Below are positions 1-10,968 of a stretch of 64,000 nt of DNA, piece after piece. Source of the DNA: Ailanthus altissimus. Its lineage: Eukaryota; Streptophyta; Magnoliopsida; Sapindales; Simaroubaceae. Numbering within the stretch: the stretch's first letter is position 1; every line of letters starts with the position of its first letter. The stretch covers positions 12,062,501-12,126,500 of the forward strand of contig OX327690.1 in NCBI GenBank assembly GCA_946807835.1. The letters are read 5' to 3'. The notes under the pieces are model-generated. The model was not told where the DNA came from, made no database searches, and saw nothing but the letters and a program-made list of their open reading frames with translations. Made by a program: the position numbers and the translations under genes.

Positions 1-2585
1 TCTTGTGGGTAAATTAGGAAATTTAATTTAATATTCATCATAATTAATCATACAAATGTAATAACAATTCCTGTAGAATAAAATCTATTACACTTAATAT
101 GATTAATCACAATTAATGTCATTTTTTATATGTGATCAAAATATATAATTTTGTATAATTAAGGATGTTGTGGTTATTCTCTAATTAATTAAAATTATAT
201 GGATCACTAGACATTTAATTTTATTCACAATTGTTCATATAAAATAAATGCAAAAATAAGCATTATTTATAAATAGGAACATAATTTCAATTTATGTACT
301 ACTCAAATTATATGTATAATGAAACAAAAAATTATACATACAAAAATTAACATAATTTAAGCACATAAATATCTAAAATTTTAATTCATAAATTGATTTT
401 TACAAAATATCAAATTTATGAATTATTCATACAAAATTTGCATATATTAATACATAACTAAAATGATACTTACAAAATTAACTATGAAAGTAATACATAA
501 AGACACTAAAATTGAGTAATATAGGGAGTTATTTACACATTTTATAAAACTTTATAGTTAAACTGTAATTATACATAAAATTTAGAGTTTGACCTAAAAT
601 ATTCAAGTTTATTTGGTCTATATGTAAAACTATCAAAGTATTATGGCCAAAATATAATTACCAAAATATTTGAGAACTAATTACAATTAACCAAATTTAT
701 AGGGGTATATTAAAAAATACTGTATACTGTAGGGGTCAAATTAAAATTAATAAATTTTATAGGGGCCAAACTAAAATTGTATAATACGTTAAGGGTTAAA
801 TTATAAATATTTATAAGTTTTTAGGTCAAAATATAATTTACAAAAGATGGAGGGGCTGATGAAGTTAACCAATCATCTTCAACCTCCCACGGGTCTTTTT
901 GACCCAGTTGTAGACCTGTGACCCGTATTTGACTCGTTTCAGTATTTTGACCATATCTCCATAAGTTATGTGCAAACAACAATTTGTTAGACTAGCTTAA
1001 GGTGATCTAAATATGCTTGGAGTAACTTTAAAAGCATATAGATCAATACAGAATTTTAAAAATGGATGAAGCATACCTCCTGCCATTGAAGTCATTTTTT
1101 AACAATCTGGAGAGATGATTAAGCTCTTCTAAATCTTCCCAATCTCCATTGATGGCATAGGTGTGTCTTAAATAAGATTTTATGATTTAAGGACCTAACC
1201 AAGTGTTCTATTTATAGACATTTTTCCATCAAAAATGTCATTCCATGTTCATGAATATGGGTTAATTGTTTTACACCTAATGAGCATTATCTTTGAATAA
1301 TGAAGGATAATGAAGTTAGTAGGAATGATAAAAGATATTGACCATAATGTGTTTATACCTAATATTAGGTATTGCACCTAATAAACTTATCACACTTATC
1401 ATATATGAGTAAGAATATCATTAGAATTATTGAACTATAGACACAAGACGATACCATTGGATTAAGCTTAAAACTTGGAGCTTAGATGCTAGGTGGTTTT
1501 GTCACTTAAAAATGGCCTTAGGCCGATAGGTGAGATGCACTATATGACTCACACATTGCCGTTCTAGATTTAAATTAGATTCCAGGATTTGTGACGATTG
1601 AATCATAATTTTATTTTATTCAAATTATAATTAATTTTTTGAAATAATAAAATTTTCATTTTATATTATTATTAATAAATCATAAAACAATTAAAATTAA
1701 ATACTATTGGACTATAAGAATCTTAGAAAAATATCTCTTAAAATATTCTAAGATGTACTTAGGGATGTTGTAGTCTAATGGAAGAAAAATTAATATATTA
1801 GATATTTGCATTCCTATGCCAATGTTTTTCTTTATTGTTTTATTCAAATAAATAGTTGAAGCAATAAAGAATTTTTAGAAATTAGAACAGACAACTGTCG
1901 TCTATATAGGATGCCAAGTTTGCATTCATGTACTTCTATACCTAAAACGAATAAAAGTTCAAGTGGACATTTTTCGAGGTTTTAGAGAAAGGTAGTTCTT
2001 GCTCTTAAATTAACATTTTTTTAACACAATGTTCATGTTTTAAATTGATGGTAAAATTAGATATTATATAACCACAAAACTCTCAAAATATTTCTCACAA
2101 AAATTTGAACAAAATGAAAGAGGTAATTTAAATACAAATAATTTAAATTCCCAAATGATTAAATATGAAGGTTTAAGCACTCTTAACTATATATAATTCA
2201 AAGTATAAGGACAATGAAGCCTAAAGATGTTGAAATATGATAACCTATGGCCTTTAGCTGTCTTGAAGAACATATTTATATAGAAATGAGAGAATTACCA
2301 TTATAGAGCTTTTTCATATTTAAACCAATTAACCATTTTGATAAACTGCCAAATCACTCTAAGAAAGCTAGTAGTTGACTCAAACCAATTTTGAAATTGG
2401 TTGGAAAATCAAATTAGCACTCAAACTGCTAAATCATTTTGACCAAACCTGCTAACCACTTTGCACTGTTAATACTATGTATATTTGAATAATTTGATCG
2501 TAACTTATCGTAGAAAACTCTAGCATGACTATAGTAAAATTCTTTGAAAAGTTGAGAACATTATATTTCTATTGATATTATATAT
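1..2585 (-). mobile_element. AT-rich, LTR-like non-coding DNA
   Basis: No coding frame of note. Two promoter-like TATA boxes face the minus strand, CTATAAATAG at 1208-1217 and CTATATAAATAT at 2272-2283. Between about 580 and 850 the text repeats a loose 'aggggYcaaaYtaaaatt' motif, as is common in plant LTRs. The block interrupts the RNase H end of the minus-strand Copia at about 2586, so it is probably one or two LTR-derived insertions in minus orientation. I could not find termini or a TSD, and the left end may lie outside the window. Confidence 0.35.
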
Positions 2586-2746
2586 AATGATGTTTATGTG
2601 GTATCCTTTATACCTTCCAGGTATAACTTGGATACGTTTCATGACTATTCGATGGTCGTTACCTATATCAAACTAATGCCGATTCATAACACTTACAGCC
2701 ACCAAAATCCAAGACTCGTACATAACATGGTATACATCAAGCTACC
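2586..2746 (-). pseudogene. Copia X, RT/RNase H fragment (left part)
   Basis: Read on the minus strand this resembles the Copia RT-RNase H junction. A 'SLMYTMLCT' stretch lies next to 2746, followed by 'GNDHRIVMKR', which matches the usual MVCTRPD...HWxAVKxIL segment. It is the continuation of the pol fragment that ends at 18285: removing Gypsy element A (2747-18284) and one copy of its TSD joins the two halves. A homologous stretch occurs at 59637-59750. It is degenerate, with stops, and its downstream end is lost at about 2586. Confidence 0.7.
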
Positions 2747-4276
2747 TGATGAACATATAAAAATGCATATTTATTAAGAGATTCAGTCACAATTTAATGT
2801 CACTAATTTTAGCATTTTTGTACTTTTAGATTGAAATAAAGTGTTTTCCTTAAATTGTGATTAATGAATGTTATTTGCACAGGTTTATGTAAAATTGATA
2901 TAACTCTCAATGTAAAATTTGAAATAAAGAAATTCTTGAACCTAGAGTAACATAAATCAATTTTTGGCCCAAATCCAACATGTTATGGGCCAAAAATTGA
3001 GATATAGTAGAATCGGGCTACAACTTTCACTCAGCGTGACCCAACTCAAGTATATGGACCGTATCTCACAAAATACATACCCAATTGGTATAATGCTTGA
3101 ATTTATGAATAACGACTTAATTATCAACAACTCTTATGTTGATGGTAAAGTCCAAATTAGCCGTTATCATGGACCAAATTATCTTGCAAGTGGGTAAAAG
3201 GGTTGTTGGCCTAAATCTGACGTATCTTTGACATTTTGCCCATATCTCATTGGATACTCATCTAATTTGTATGAACTTGATGCCTATGGAAAGAAAAGAC
3301 TAAAAATCTACAACTTTCATGTTGGTCATAAAAGCTACATCGGTCATTTACATTATCAAAAATGTGCTTCAAGTGGGTGAACGACTTGTTGGCATAAAAT
3401 TATCGAAGATTGATGTCACACATGACATATTTCCATTCATTGCCTATATAAGGACACTCTTAGGACGTTTTCAACATTAGATAATTCTCTCTTATTTTTT
3501 TCTCATTAACATGTATTGTAATCTAGGCTAGAGTTCTCGGCAAGGCTAAGAGATGAACTTTTATGTGTAATAAATCTACTTATATGCTTTGATTCGTTGT
3601 CAAGTCTACAAATGTTTGTAAGTTTAGTTTTGATTAAACTCTTATCTATTTTATTTTCTATAATACAAAGATAATAATTCTCATGTCTCATATATGTTCA
3701 GTCATGCTTTTCTTATGTGATTCTTGTTGAATTATAATTGTTATTGGTTACATTGTTTTATATGTTAATCTTTTACTGCAATATTGTCGACCTTGGATAA
3801 CATGTAAAGACAATAAATGTTTAATATTCAAGTTGATCTTTTACTGTAATATTGTCAAAATGATATATTGTCAATCTTAGATAACTTGTATAAATGAACA
3901 TGATTTGTGTTAATATTTGTAAAAAAAAGTTTAGTCATATCAAATGCATGTGTCATCAAAAGTTCTATATTTTACATATCTTTCGATTGATTGTTTAGAT
4001 GTAAAATTGTCAATTAAGTTATAAACATTTAATCAAAGTGTATAGTAGATTTATAAAGTATGATTGTGATTCTCAAAGCCTTACTTAAATCATTATAAGA
4101 CATTTTTCTCAATTCATAGACAATTCTATCTCATCCACTTAAAGCAATTAATTAATTTTCTCCTTTGCTACTGCTTTAATATTTTACTATACCAACCTAT
4201 TTTGCCAAAAGCTTCCTCGTGGGATCAACACCTCAATCTATACTGTGATAGCCGCATTATATTTTGAACGTAAATA
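2747..4276 (+). repeat. Element A 5' LTR
   Basis: Begins TGATGAACAT after TSD CTACC and ends GTAAATA, where the sister copies have GTAAACA. It aligns along its whole length with 5581-7134 and 16723-18284. A TATA box, TATATAAG, lies at 3445-3452. Near 3770-3900 a stretch containing 'atcttttactg' and 'ataacwtgta' occurs twice in tandem; this copy has lost about a dozen bases of the first unit relative to the 3' LTR. Confidence 0.93.
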
Positions 4277-4281
4277 AAATT

Positions 4282-4299
4282 TGGCACCGTTACCGGGGA
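4282..4299 (+). other. Primer-binding site, tRNA-Asp type
   Basis: TGGCACCGTTACCGGGGA lies 5 bases after the 5' LTR. It matches the complement of a plant tRNA-Asp 3' end at 16 of 18 positions; both differences are G-to-A. This primer is typical of Athila/Tat-type Gypsy elements. It fixes the orientation of element A. Confidence 0.85.
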
Positions 4300-5267
4300 G
4301 GCACACTAAGTGAAAGTCGATTGCGTTTATCAATACTAAAGCGGTAACTTTGTACATTTTCTTTTCTTTGTAAAATCTTGGTTTTATTTCTTTTGCTGTA
4401 ATTCATTTTATTGTTCATGGTTGATTCTACCACCTAATTTATTTTATTTTCTTCGTTAATTTGTTATATTTTATATTATTTTAATGATTGGTTTTACCGC
4501 TTAATTTAGTTCATTTTGCTTCGCACTTTTTTCTTTTATTTATTTATCGTACTTTATTTTTTTTATTTATTTATTGTACTTATTTATTTAGTTAATTTAT
4601 TGTATTTTCATTTTAATGGCTGGTTCTACCGCCTAACTTAGTTTATTTATTTATTACACTTTATTTTTTTATTGCACTTTAGTTCATTTATTGTACTTTA
4701 TTTATTTATAGTACTTTATTTTTTTATTTATTTATTGTACTTTTCTGTATTTATTATTTTAGTTTTTTATTTAATTATTGTACTTAGTTTCTTTAGTTAA
4801 TATGTTAAAATTTTATTTTATTTTAATGGCCGGTTCTACCACCTAACTTTTTATTTATTTACTTATTGTACTTTATTTTATTTATTTATTGTACTTTACA
4901 TTTTATTTTCCTTTATTTATTACACTTTCTTTTCTTTTATTTACTTATTGTATTTTTTTAATTTATTTATTGTACTTTTTTTTATCATACTTTACAGTTT
5001 ATTATCTTTTGTATTGTATTTATATTTCATGGTTGGTCTTACCACCTAATTCATTTCTATTTCTTGTTGTGTTTTATTTCACTTCTTAATTTTTCTTGAG
5101 CATTTCTTTCATAAAAAAATAAGAGTAAAAAAAAAAAATTATTAGGATGTATGCATCAACTTAGAGACAAACGAGGGAAATTTGTGAGAGAAGTAGAACT
5201 AGAATCACCACCATAATTTGTAAAGAAAGAGAATTCACCATCTAATTCATCTTGTAATTCCAACACA
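4300..5267 (+). repeat. Element A leader with five repeated motifs in a TTTATTTATTG tract
   Basis: Untranslated leader between the primer site and gag. It is a T-rich tract built of TTTATTTATTGTACTT-like words, and it is punctuated by five diverged copies of TGGTTCTACCGCCTAA at about 4422, 4489, 4617, 4827 and 5031. No coding frame is supported; the short frame at 4889-5089 is low-complexity Tyr/Phe/Leu. The motif could be a packaging or translation signal, but that is a guess. Confidence 0.7.
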
Positions 5268-8200
5268 ATGAGCCAACACGAAGATAACCCCATTAGGACT
5301 CTAAAAGATTACTTGCATCCTACTTGCACAGCCACACCATCATGCATTATATTTTCACCTAACACACCACATTTAGATTTTAAACCTGGAATGATATAAC
5401 TTCTGCTCACTTTTCATGATCTAGATAATGAAAATTCTTATGTACACGTTAGGGAATTTGAAGAGGTAATTTCCACCTTCTATAGCCAATCTGAAGCCAT
5501 AGACACTGTTAGGCTTAAAGTTTTCCCTTTTTTCTTTGAAAGACAAAGCAAAGAGTTGGCTATACTCTTTGAGGCCAAGGTGATGAACACATGAAAATGC
5601 ATGTTGTTAAAAGATTCAATCACCATTTAATGTCACTAATTTTAGTATTTTCTGTATTTTTAGCTTGAAATAAAGTGTTCTCCTTAAATTGTGATTAATG
5701 AATGTTATTTGGACAGGTTTAGGTAAATTGGACATAACTCTCAATGTAGAAATCGAAATGAAGAAATTATTGAACCTGGTGCAACATGACTCAATCTTAC
5801 ACAAATTTGAAGAATAGTGGAAAAGCCAAATCCAACATGTTATGGGCCAAAAATTGAGATACAACAGAATCGGACTACAACTCTTACCCAGCTTGACCCA
5901 ACTCACGTATTTGGACCGTATCTCTCAAAATACGTACTCAATTGGTATAATTCTTGAAGCTGTGAATTGCGGACTTAACTATCAACAACTCGTATGTTTA
6001 TGGTAAAGTCCAAATCAGCCGTTATCATGGACCAAATCGCATTGCAAGTGGGTAAAATGGTTGTTGGCCGAATTCTGATGTATCTTTGGAATTTTGCTCA
6101 TATCTCATTGGATACTCATCCAATTTGCATGAAATCAGTGCCTATGGAAAGAAGAGTCAAAATTCTACAACTTTTATGTCGGCTACAGAAGCTGAATTGA
6201 TCATTTACATTATCAAAAACATGCTATAAGTGGATACACGAGTTATTGGCTTAAAATTATTGAAGATTGATGTCATCCATGACATATGTCCATTCATTGC
6301 CTATATAAGGAGACCCTTAGGACGTTTTTATGAGATAATCGTCTCTTCTTTTATTCTCATTAACATGTATTGTAATTTAGGCTAGAGTTCCTAGTAAGGC
6401 TAAGAGATGAACTTTTATGTGTAGTAAATCTACTTCCATGCTTTGATTCGGTGTCAAGAGCTATAAATGTTGTAAGTTTGGTTTTGATTAAACTCTTATC
6501 TATTTTATTTTCTATAATTCAAAGGTTATAATTCTCATGTCTCATATATGTTCAGTCATGTTTTTCTTATGTGATTCATGTTGATTTATAATTGTTACTG
6601 GTTACATTGTTTTATATGTTAATCTTTTACTGCAGTATTGTCAATTTGATATATTGTCGATCTTGGATAACATGTAAGGGCAATAAATGTTTGATATTCA
6701 AGTTAATCTTTTACTGTAATATTGTCAAAATGATATATTGTCGATCTTAGATAACTTGTATAAATAACATGATGTGTGTTAATGCTTGCAAAGAGTTTAA
6801 CTAAATCAAATACATGTGTTATCAAATGTGCTATATATTACATACCTTCCGATTGATTGTTTGGGATGTGAAACTTTCAGTTGAGTTATAAATATCGAAT
6901 CAAAGTATAGAGTAGATTTATAAAGCATAATTGTGATTCTCAAAGCCTTGCTTAAATCATCATAAGACATTTTCCTCAATTCATAGTCAATTCTATCTCA
7001 TCCGTTTAAATCAATTAACCCTTTGCTACTGCTTTAATATTTTACTTCACTAACCTATTTTGCCAAGAGCTTCCTCGTGGGATCGACACCTCAATCTATA
7101 CTGCAATAGCTGCGTTATATTTTGAGCGTAAACACAAGGTCTATAGGAACTTGGGCAGAAATAACCCAAGCATCTTTCAATAAATACTTCCCACAACACA
7201 AAACTAATGACCTAAAAAGACAAATTTCTTCCTTCTCCCCAAAAGACAGTAAAACCTAATATCAAGCATGGAAAAGGTTTAAATAGTTGGTAAATCTGTG
7301 CCCTCACCATGGGTATCAAAATTGGCGCTTGGTTAGCTATTTTTATGAGGGACACATAATTAGAGAGCGCCAATTTATTAAGATGATGTGTATTGGAGAG
7401 TTCCTTAACAAAGATCCAGAGGAAGCCATAGAATTCCTTAATGACTTAGCTAAAAAAGCCCATACATAGACTGGACCTAACATGACTGAAAGCATAAATA
7501 GGTCATGACCCAGTGGAGTTTTCCATCTTAGGGAAGAGGATAACCTCAAAGCCTAATTAGAGGTCTTAACTGGGGAGTTAGAGGCCTTGAAAGCCAAAGA
7601 TAGAATGGTCACCCACACGGTTGCTAAGGTTGAGTCACACGATATCTATTTTGTTTGTGGAGGAGTGGAACACTTAGCTCAGGATTGCCTCACTTATAGT
7701 GAGATGAGAGGGATATATGACGAATAATGTAATGCCCCGGGGATGTACAAGAAGCCTTATTCACCCTACTCTGAAACCTATAATCCTAACTAGAGAAACC
7801 ACCTAAACTTTAGTTGCAAATCTGACCAACAAACCAACAACCATTGGAAATAAGAACAACAAGCACCCAAGTCTTATGTTACACCTCAATATAATGGACG
7901 ACCAGCCATGAGTAATTTAGAGGATACATTACAAGCATTTATGGAGGCACAAAGTAAGACTAATCAAAAGTTTGAAACAGTTCTTGCACAGATGATAGAC
8001 AAAAACAAAGAAATCAAGAGTCAAATCACAAAGTTGACCAGTGCCTTAACTGTACAAGAGCGAGGTAAGTTTCCATCAACCTCAATCCAATCCAAAAGGA
8101 TAATTCATGGCACAAGCTTCTACTTCTAATGCACAAAATCTCAAAGAAGTCAATGCTATTACTACTCGAAGTGGTAAGATTGTGAGTGAGCCTACTTATC

Positions 8201-8510
8201 CAACTAACACATCGATAAGTAATAAAGACGCCCCCATTGAAAAAGAGGCCATAGTGGAAAAAGAGCCTGAAAATAAGTTTTCAACCCCAGTGCCTTTTCC
8301 TCAAGCTCTTCGATCGATTGGGAAAAATTCAGAAATTCAAGGTGAGATTTTAGAATATTTGAAACAAGTTAAGATTAATCTTCCCTTGTTGCATTTGATT
8401 AAGCAGGTTCCAACTTATGCCAAAGTCATCAAGGATCTATGCACTATAAAAAAAACACAATGTAAAGAAAATTGCATTTTTGGCAGAACAGGTAAGTGCA
8501 GTGATTGAAC
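5268..8510 (+). pseudogene. Element A gag (split by a solo LTR, with stops)
   Basis: Structural capsid protein. ATG at 5268 opens MSQHEDNPIRTLKDYL. The first exon-like part runs to 5580 and resumes at 7140, the frame reading through 'LRPR|SIGTW' once the nested solo LTR and one TSD copy are removed. Further on come 'CPHHGYQNWRLVSYFYEG' and 'GEFLNKDPEEA', typical of plant Gypsy gag. A zinc knuckle follows (about 7650-7690, CGGVEHLAQDC, with the first Cys replaced). Then a helical tail (7908-8090) and a basic linker with ITTRSGKIV (8158-8190). Several stops and frame changes break it. Confidence 0.9.
5581..7134 (+). repeat. Solo LTR of the element A family nested in gag
   Basis: Starts TGATGAACAC and ends GTAAACA, flanked by the exact 5-bp duplication CAAGG (5576-5580, 7135-7139). 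It is 1554 bp and homologous to both LTRs of element A, with TATATAAG at 6302-6309. No internal sequence is attached, so it arose by LTR-LTR recombination after insertion. It is the same family as its host element and in the same orientation, so it came from a different copy. Confidence 0.95.
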
Positions 8511-8539
8511 AAAAGACACCACGAAAGTATAAAGACCCA

Positions 8540-9195
8540 GGATGTCCCAAATCTCCTACCAAATTGAGACACATGAGTTTGGTCAAGCTTTATTGGACTT
8601 AGGAGCAAGTGTAAATTTAATGCCTTATTCTATTTACTTGCAATTGGGACTTGGTGAGATTAAACCTATATCTGTAGTCCTACAAGTAGCTGACTGATCA
8701 ATCAAGAAACCACAGGGAATAGTAGAAGATTTTTGTTACAAATTGATAAATTTTACTACCCTATTGATATTTTTGTTTTAGATACTCATTCTATTGTTAA
8801 CATGGAGTCAAAAATCCCTCTTATTTTGCGGAGACATTTTCTTACTACTACTAACGCTCTTATTAATTGTAGAAATGGTCTAAGGAAATTATCTTTTGGA
8901 AATATGACTCTTGAGGTGAACATTTTTAATATTGGCAAACAACCACGAGAAGAAGACAAATTTATCATTCATATATGATAGACACACTTGTAGTGGAGGA
9001 AGCTTATAAAAATCATGGCTCTGATTCTTTGAAAAACCTTCTCAATTTTAACTTTGAAGAATTGTGTTATCTTGATGAAACAACTGATGTGTTTAGTATT
9101 TTTGACTCACAGGATAAAGGGACTCAATTTTTGGAAGCTAGGCATTGAAGAGTTTCCACGAGAGAGGGAGAAATCAAAGCCATCAAACCTTGAGA
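8540..9195 (+). pseudogene. Element A protease and protease-RT linker
   Basis: Retropepsin-like aspartic protease that would cut the Gag-Pol precursor. The catalytic motif DLGASVNLMPYS is readable, with its Asp codon at 8596-8598. It is followed by LQLGLGEIKP, by 'GIVEDFLLQIDKFYYPIDIFVLD' with a frame change near 8730, and by the C-terminal 'ALINCRNGLRKLSFG' (8853-8900). The linker 'REREKSKPSNLETP' runs into integrase sequence at about 9190-9230, so reverse transcriptase, RNase H and the first part of integrase are deleted. Stops are present. Confidence 0.85.
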
Positions 9196-9199
9196 CACC

Positions 9200-9850
9200 A
9201 CGTGCCATCAAATCTTGAGACACCAAGGAACACATTTCTGTAACCGTTCTTTTAAAGCTTTGATGCGTAGGTATGGTGTTCGTCATTAAATTTCCACTGC
9301 ATACCATCTACAGGCAAATATACAAGCCGAGCTAACAAATAAAGAGGTTAAACAGATTTTGAAAAAGACGGTTAACCTAAATTGCAAAGATTGGTCTTTA
9401 CGCCTTTCTGATGCATTATGGGCATATCGCACTACACACAAAACCATCTTAGGAATGTCTCCATACCGGCTTGTTTATGGGAAAGCTTGCCATTTACCTG
9501 TTAAGCTAGAGCATAAAGCTTATTGGGCTATCAAAGCCCTTAACTTTGATTTGAGTACTGCAGGCCTTCAGAGAAAGTTACAATTGTCAGAAATAGAAGA
9601 GCTACGAAATGACGCATATAACAACTCCAGAATTTACAAAGCTCATGACAAACAGATTTCAAGGAAACACTTCAAGCCAAATCAATGGGTCTATCTTTAT
9701 GATTCTTGATTACATTTACACCCTGAAAAAGTTGAGATCTCGATGGACTAATCCATTTAGGGTAAGGCACATTTTTCCTAATGGTGCTGTCGAAATCGAA
9801 GACCCCACTGATGAGAAAGCTTTTAAAGTGAATGGACAGCCGCTTTAAAG
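9200..9850 (+). pseudogene. Element A integrase, C-terminal half
   Basis: Enzyme that inserts the cDNA. It opens in the core domain just before a GTHFCNRSF-like segment (9224-9252, frame shifted). Then come '[18 protein letters not shown]' (9295-9350) and an uninterrupted frame at 9359-9709 with [13 protein letters not shown] and [16 protein letters not shown]. The C-terminal 'RSRWTNPFRVRHIFPNGAVE' (9740-9800) matches the GPF/Y-type module. The zinc-binding and first catalytic regions are lost with the upstream deletion. Start and frame are fragmentary, so no initiation codon can be chosen. Confidence 0.88.
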
Positions 9851-10191
9851 CTATATGGAAAAGGTAGACCACTCTATGTACCTAGACGAGATCCCTCTTG
9901 TGGATCTTGTATATCATGCTTGATCAGGTTCAATCTATCTGTACCATATTTTATATTTTGTCTATATTTTATCTTTTGACTTTTTATTTTTATTTTTTTG
10001 CTTTTATTTTCTTTCACATTTTCTTTTACTTTATTTTCTTCTTTTTCTTTTTTTTTTCTTCAATGTGATTTTATTTCTCGATCAAGTGGTGGATACGGTA
10101 CTCCGTGACTATTAAAGTCGATTTTTCAATTCCCTAAAAACTGTCCCCCAAACTGTGCATTCATCTCTTTTCTTTTTCACTTTCTTTCAAA
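9851..10191 (+). other. Spacer after integrase, pyrimidine-rich
   Basis: Carries the tail of pol to about 9920, then a tract rich in TTTTATTTT and TTTCTTTT (9950-10075). The frame leading into the next ORF is closed by a TAA at 10135-10137. Nothing else was recognised. Confidence 0.5.
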
Positions 10192-10809
10192 ATAGATCGC
10201 ATTCTTGCCAACCTTAAAAAATGCTTTCCTTCATTGCCTCAAAATGCTCTACTTAAGATTTACAAAGCATGGTGTGAAAGACTAAGGCTATTGAGGTTGA
10301 GTAATATCCCTGTGGATATTCGTTGGTTAATTGAAGCCAATGTTTGATTATCTGGTGAGTCTGCAAATGATTTTGTTTCTTTTATGTCTGGTCTTGGAAA
10401 AAACTCTTATGCCAAAAGGCGACGAGCAAAGAGGTTACAAGTTTGTCATAAATATTCTCGATGGAATTGTAACCGAAGTTGTCGCTCTTTAGGATTTGTA
10501 TCTAGAAATTGAGAAGGCAAAATTCAGTTCATTAAGGATGGACTGAGTAAGGAGTCTTTGGATGATATCCTATTGACTCTTAAGACGCATCCCTGTGGGC
10601 TCGTGCAACGTGAACTTCTTGATTTATAAAATAAATTCAAAAAAGAACATCAACGGTATAGTCTCGGGAATCTGACTCTAAAAGACCATGTTTACCAATT
10701 TATAAGAAAATTGGATGGGAAGCCTATCCCTGACCCATAGAGGGTGTTTAAGCCGTTACTGGACATAAAACCAGAGGAAGATGTGAGCCACAATCACAAC
10801 TACCTGTAA
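10192..10809 (+). pseudogene. Non-standard 3' ORF with a basic, cysteine-rich segment
   Basis: A single frame of 205 codons (from GAT at 10195) holds from 10192 to a TAA at 10807-10809 with no frameshift, but with four in-frame stops (10345 TGA, 10510 TGA, 10627 TAA, 10738 TAG). ATA at 10192 sits where a start could have been (ATG to ATA, inferred). Residues 74-80 are KRRRAKR, followed by Cys-84, Tyr-87, Cys-92 and Cys-96, then 'GKIQFIKDG'. A basic cluster just ahead of a cysteine cluster resembles the small nucleic-acid-binding, silencing-suppressor type proteins at the 3' end of carlavirus-like plant RNA viruses; this is a weak, pattern-level match. It is not a known gag, pol or standard env. 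It lies after integrase and before a LOG-like gene in the same element. Confidence 0.55.
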
Positions 10810-10968
10810 ATACATGTGTTTTAATTTCAAAACTTTATTTTTATGAATAGTAGGGCTACTCATATAGAAGTCTTAAATTTAAATCTTTTGGTTAAATAAT
10901 GCATGTAGGTCATTATCTTTAAATTTTTATGTTTTATTTTTAAATCTCTTCTGACAAACGGTCGGGTT

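Noticed and set aside
4889..5089. Hydrophobic 66-codon frame resembling a membrane protein
   Set aside because: It is a by-product of TTTATTTATTG low-complexity DNA in the retroelement leader.
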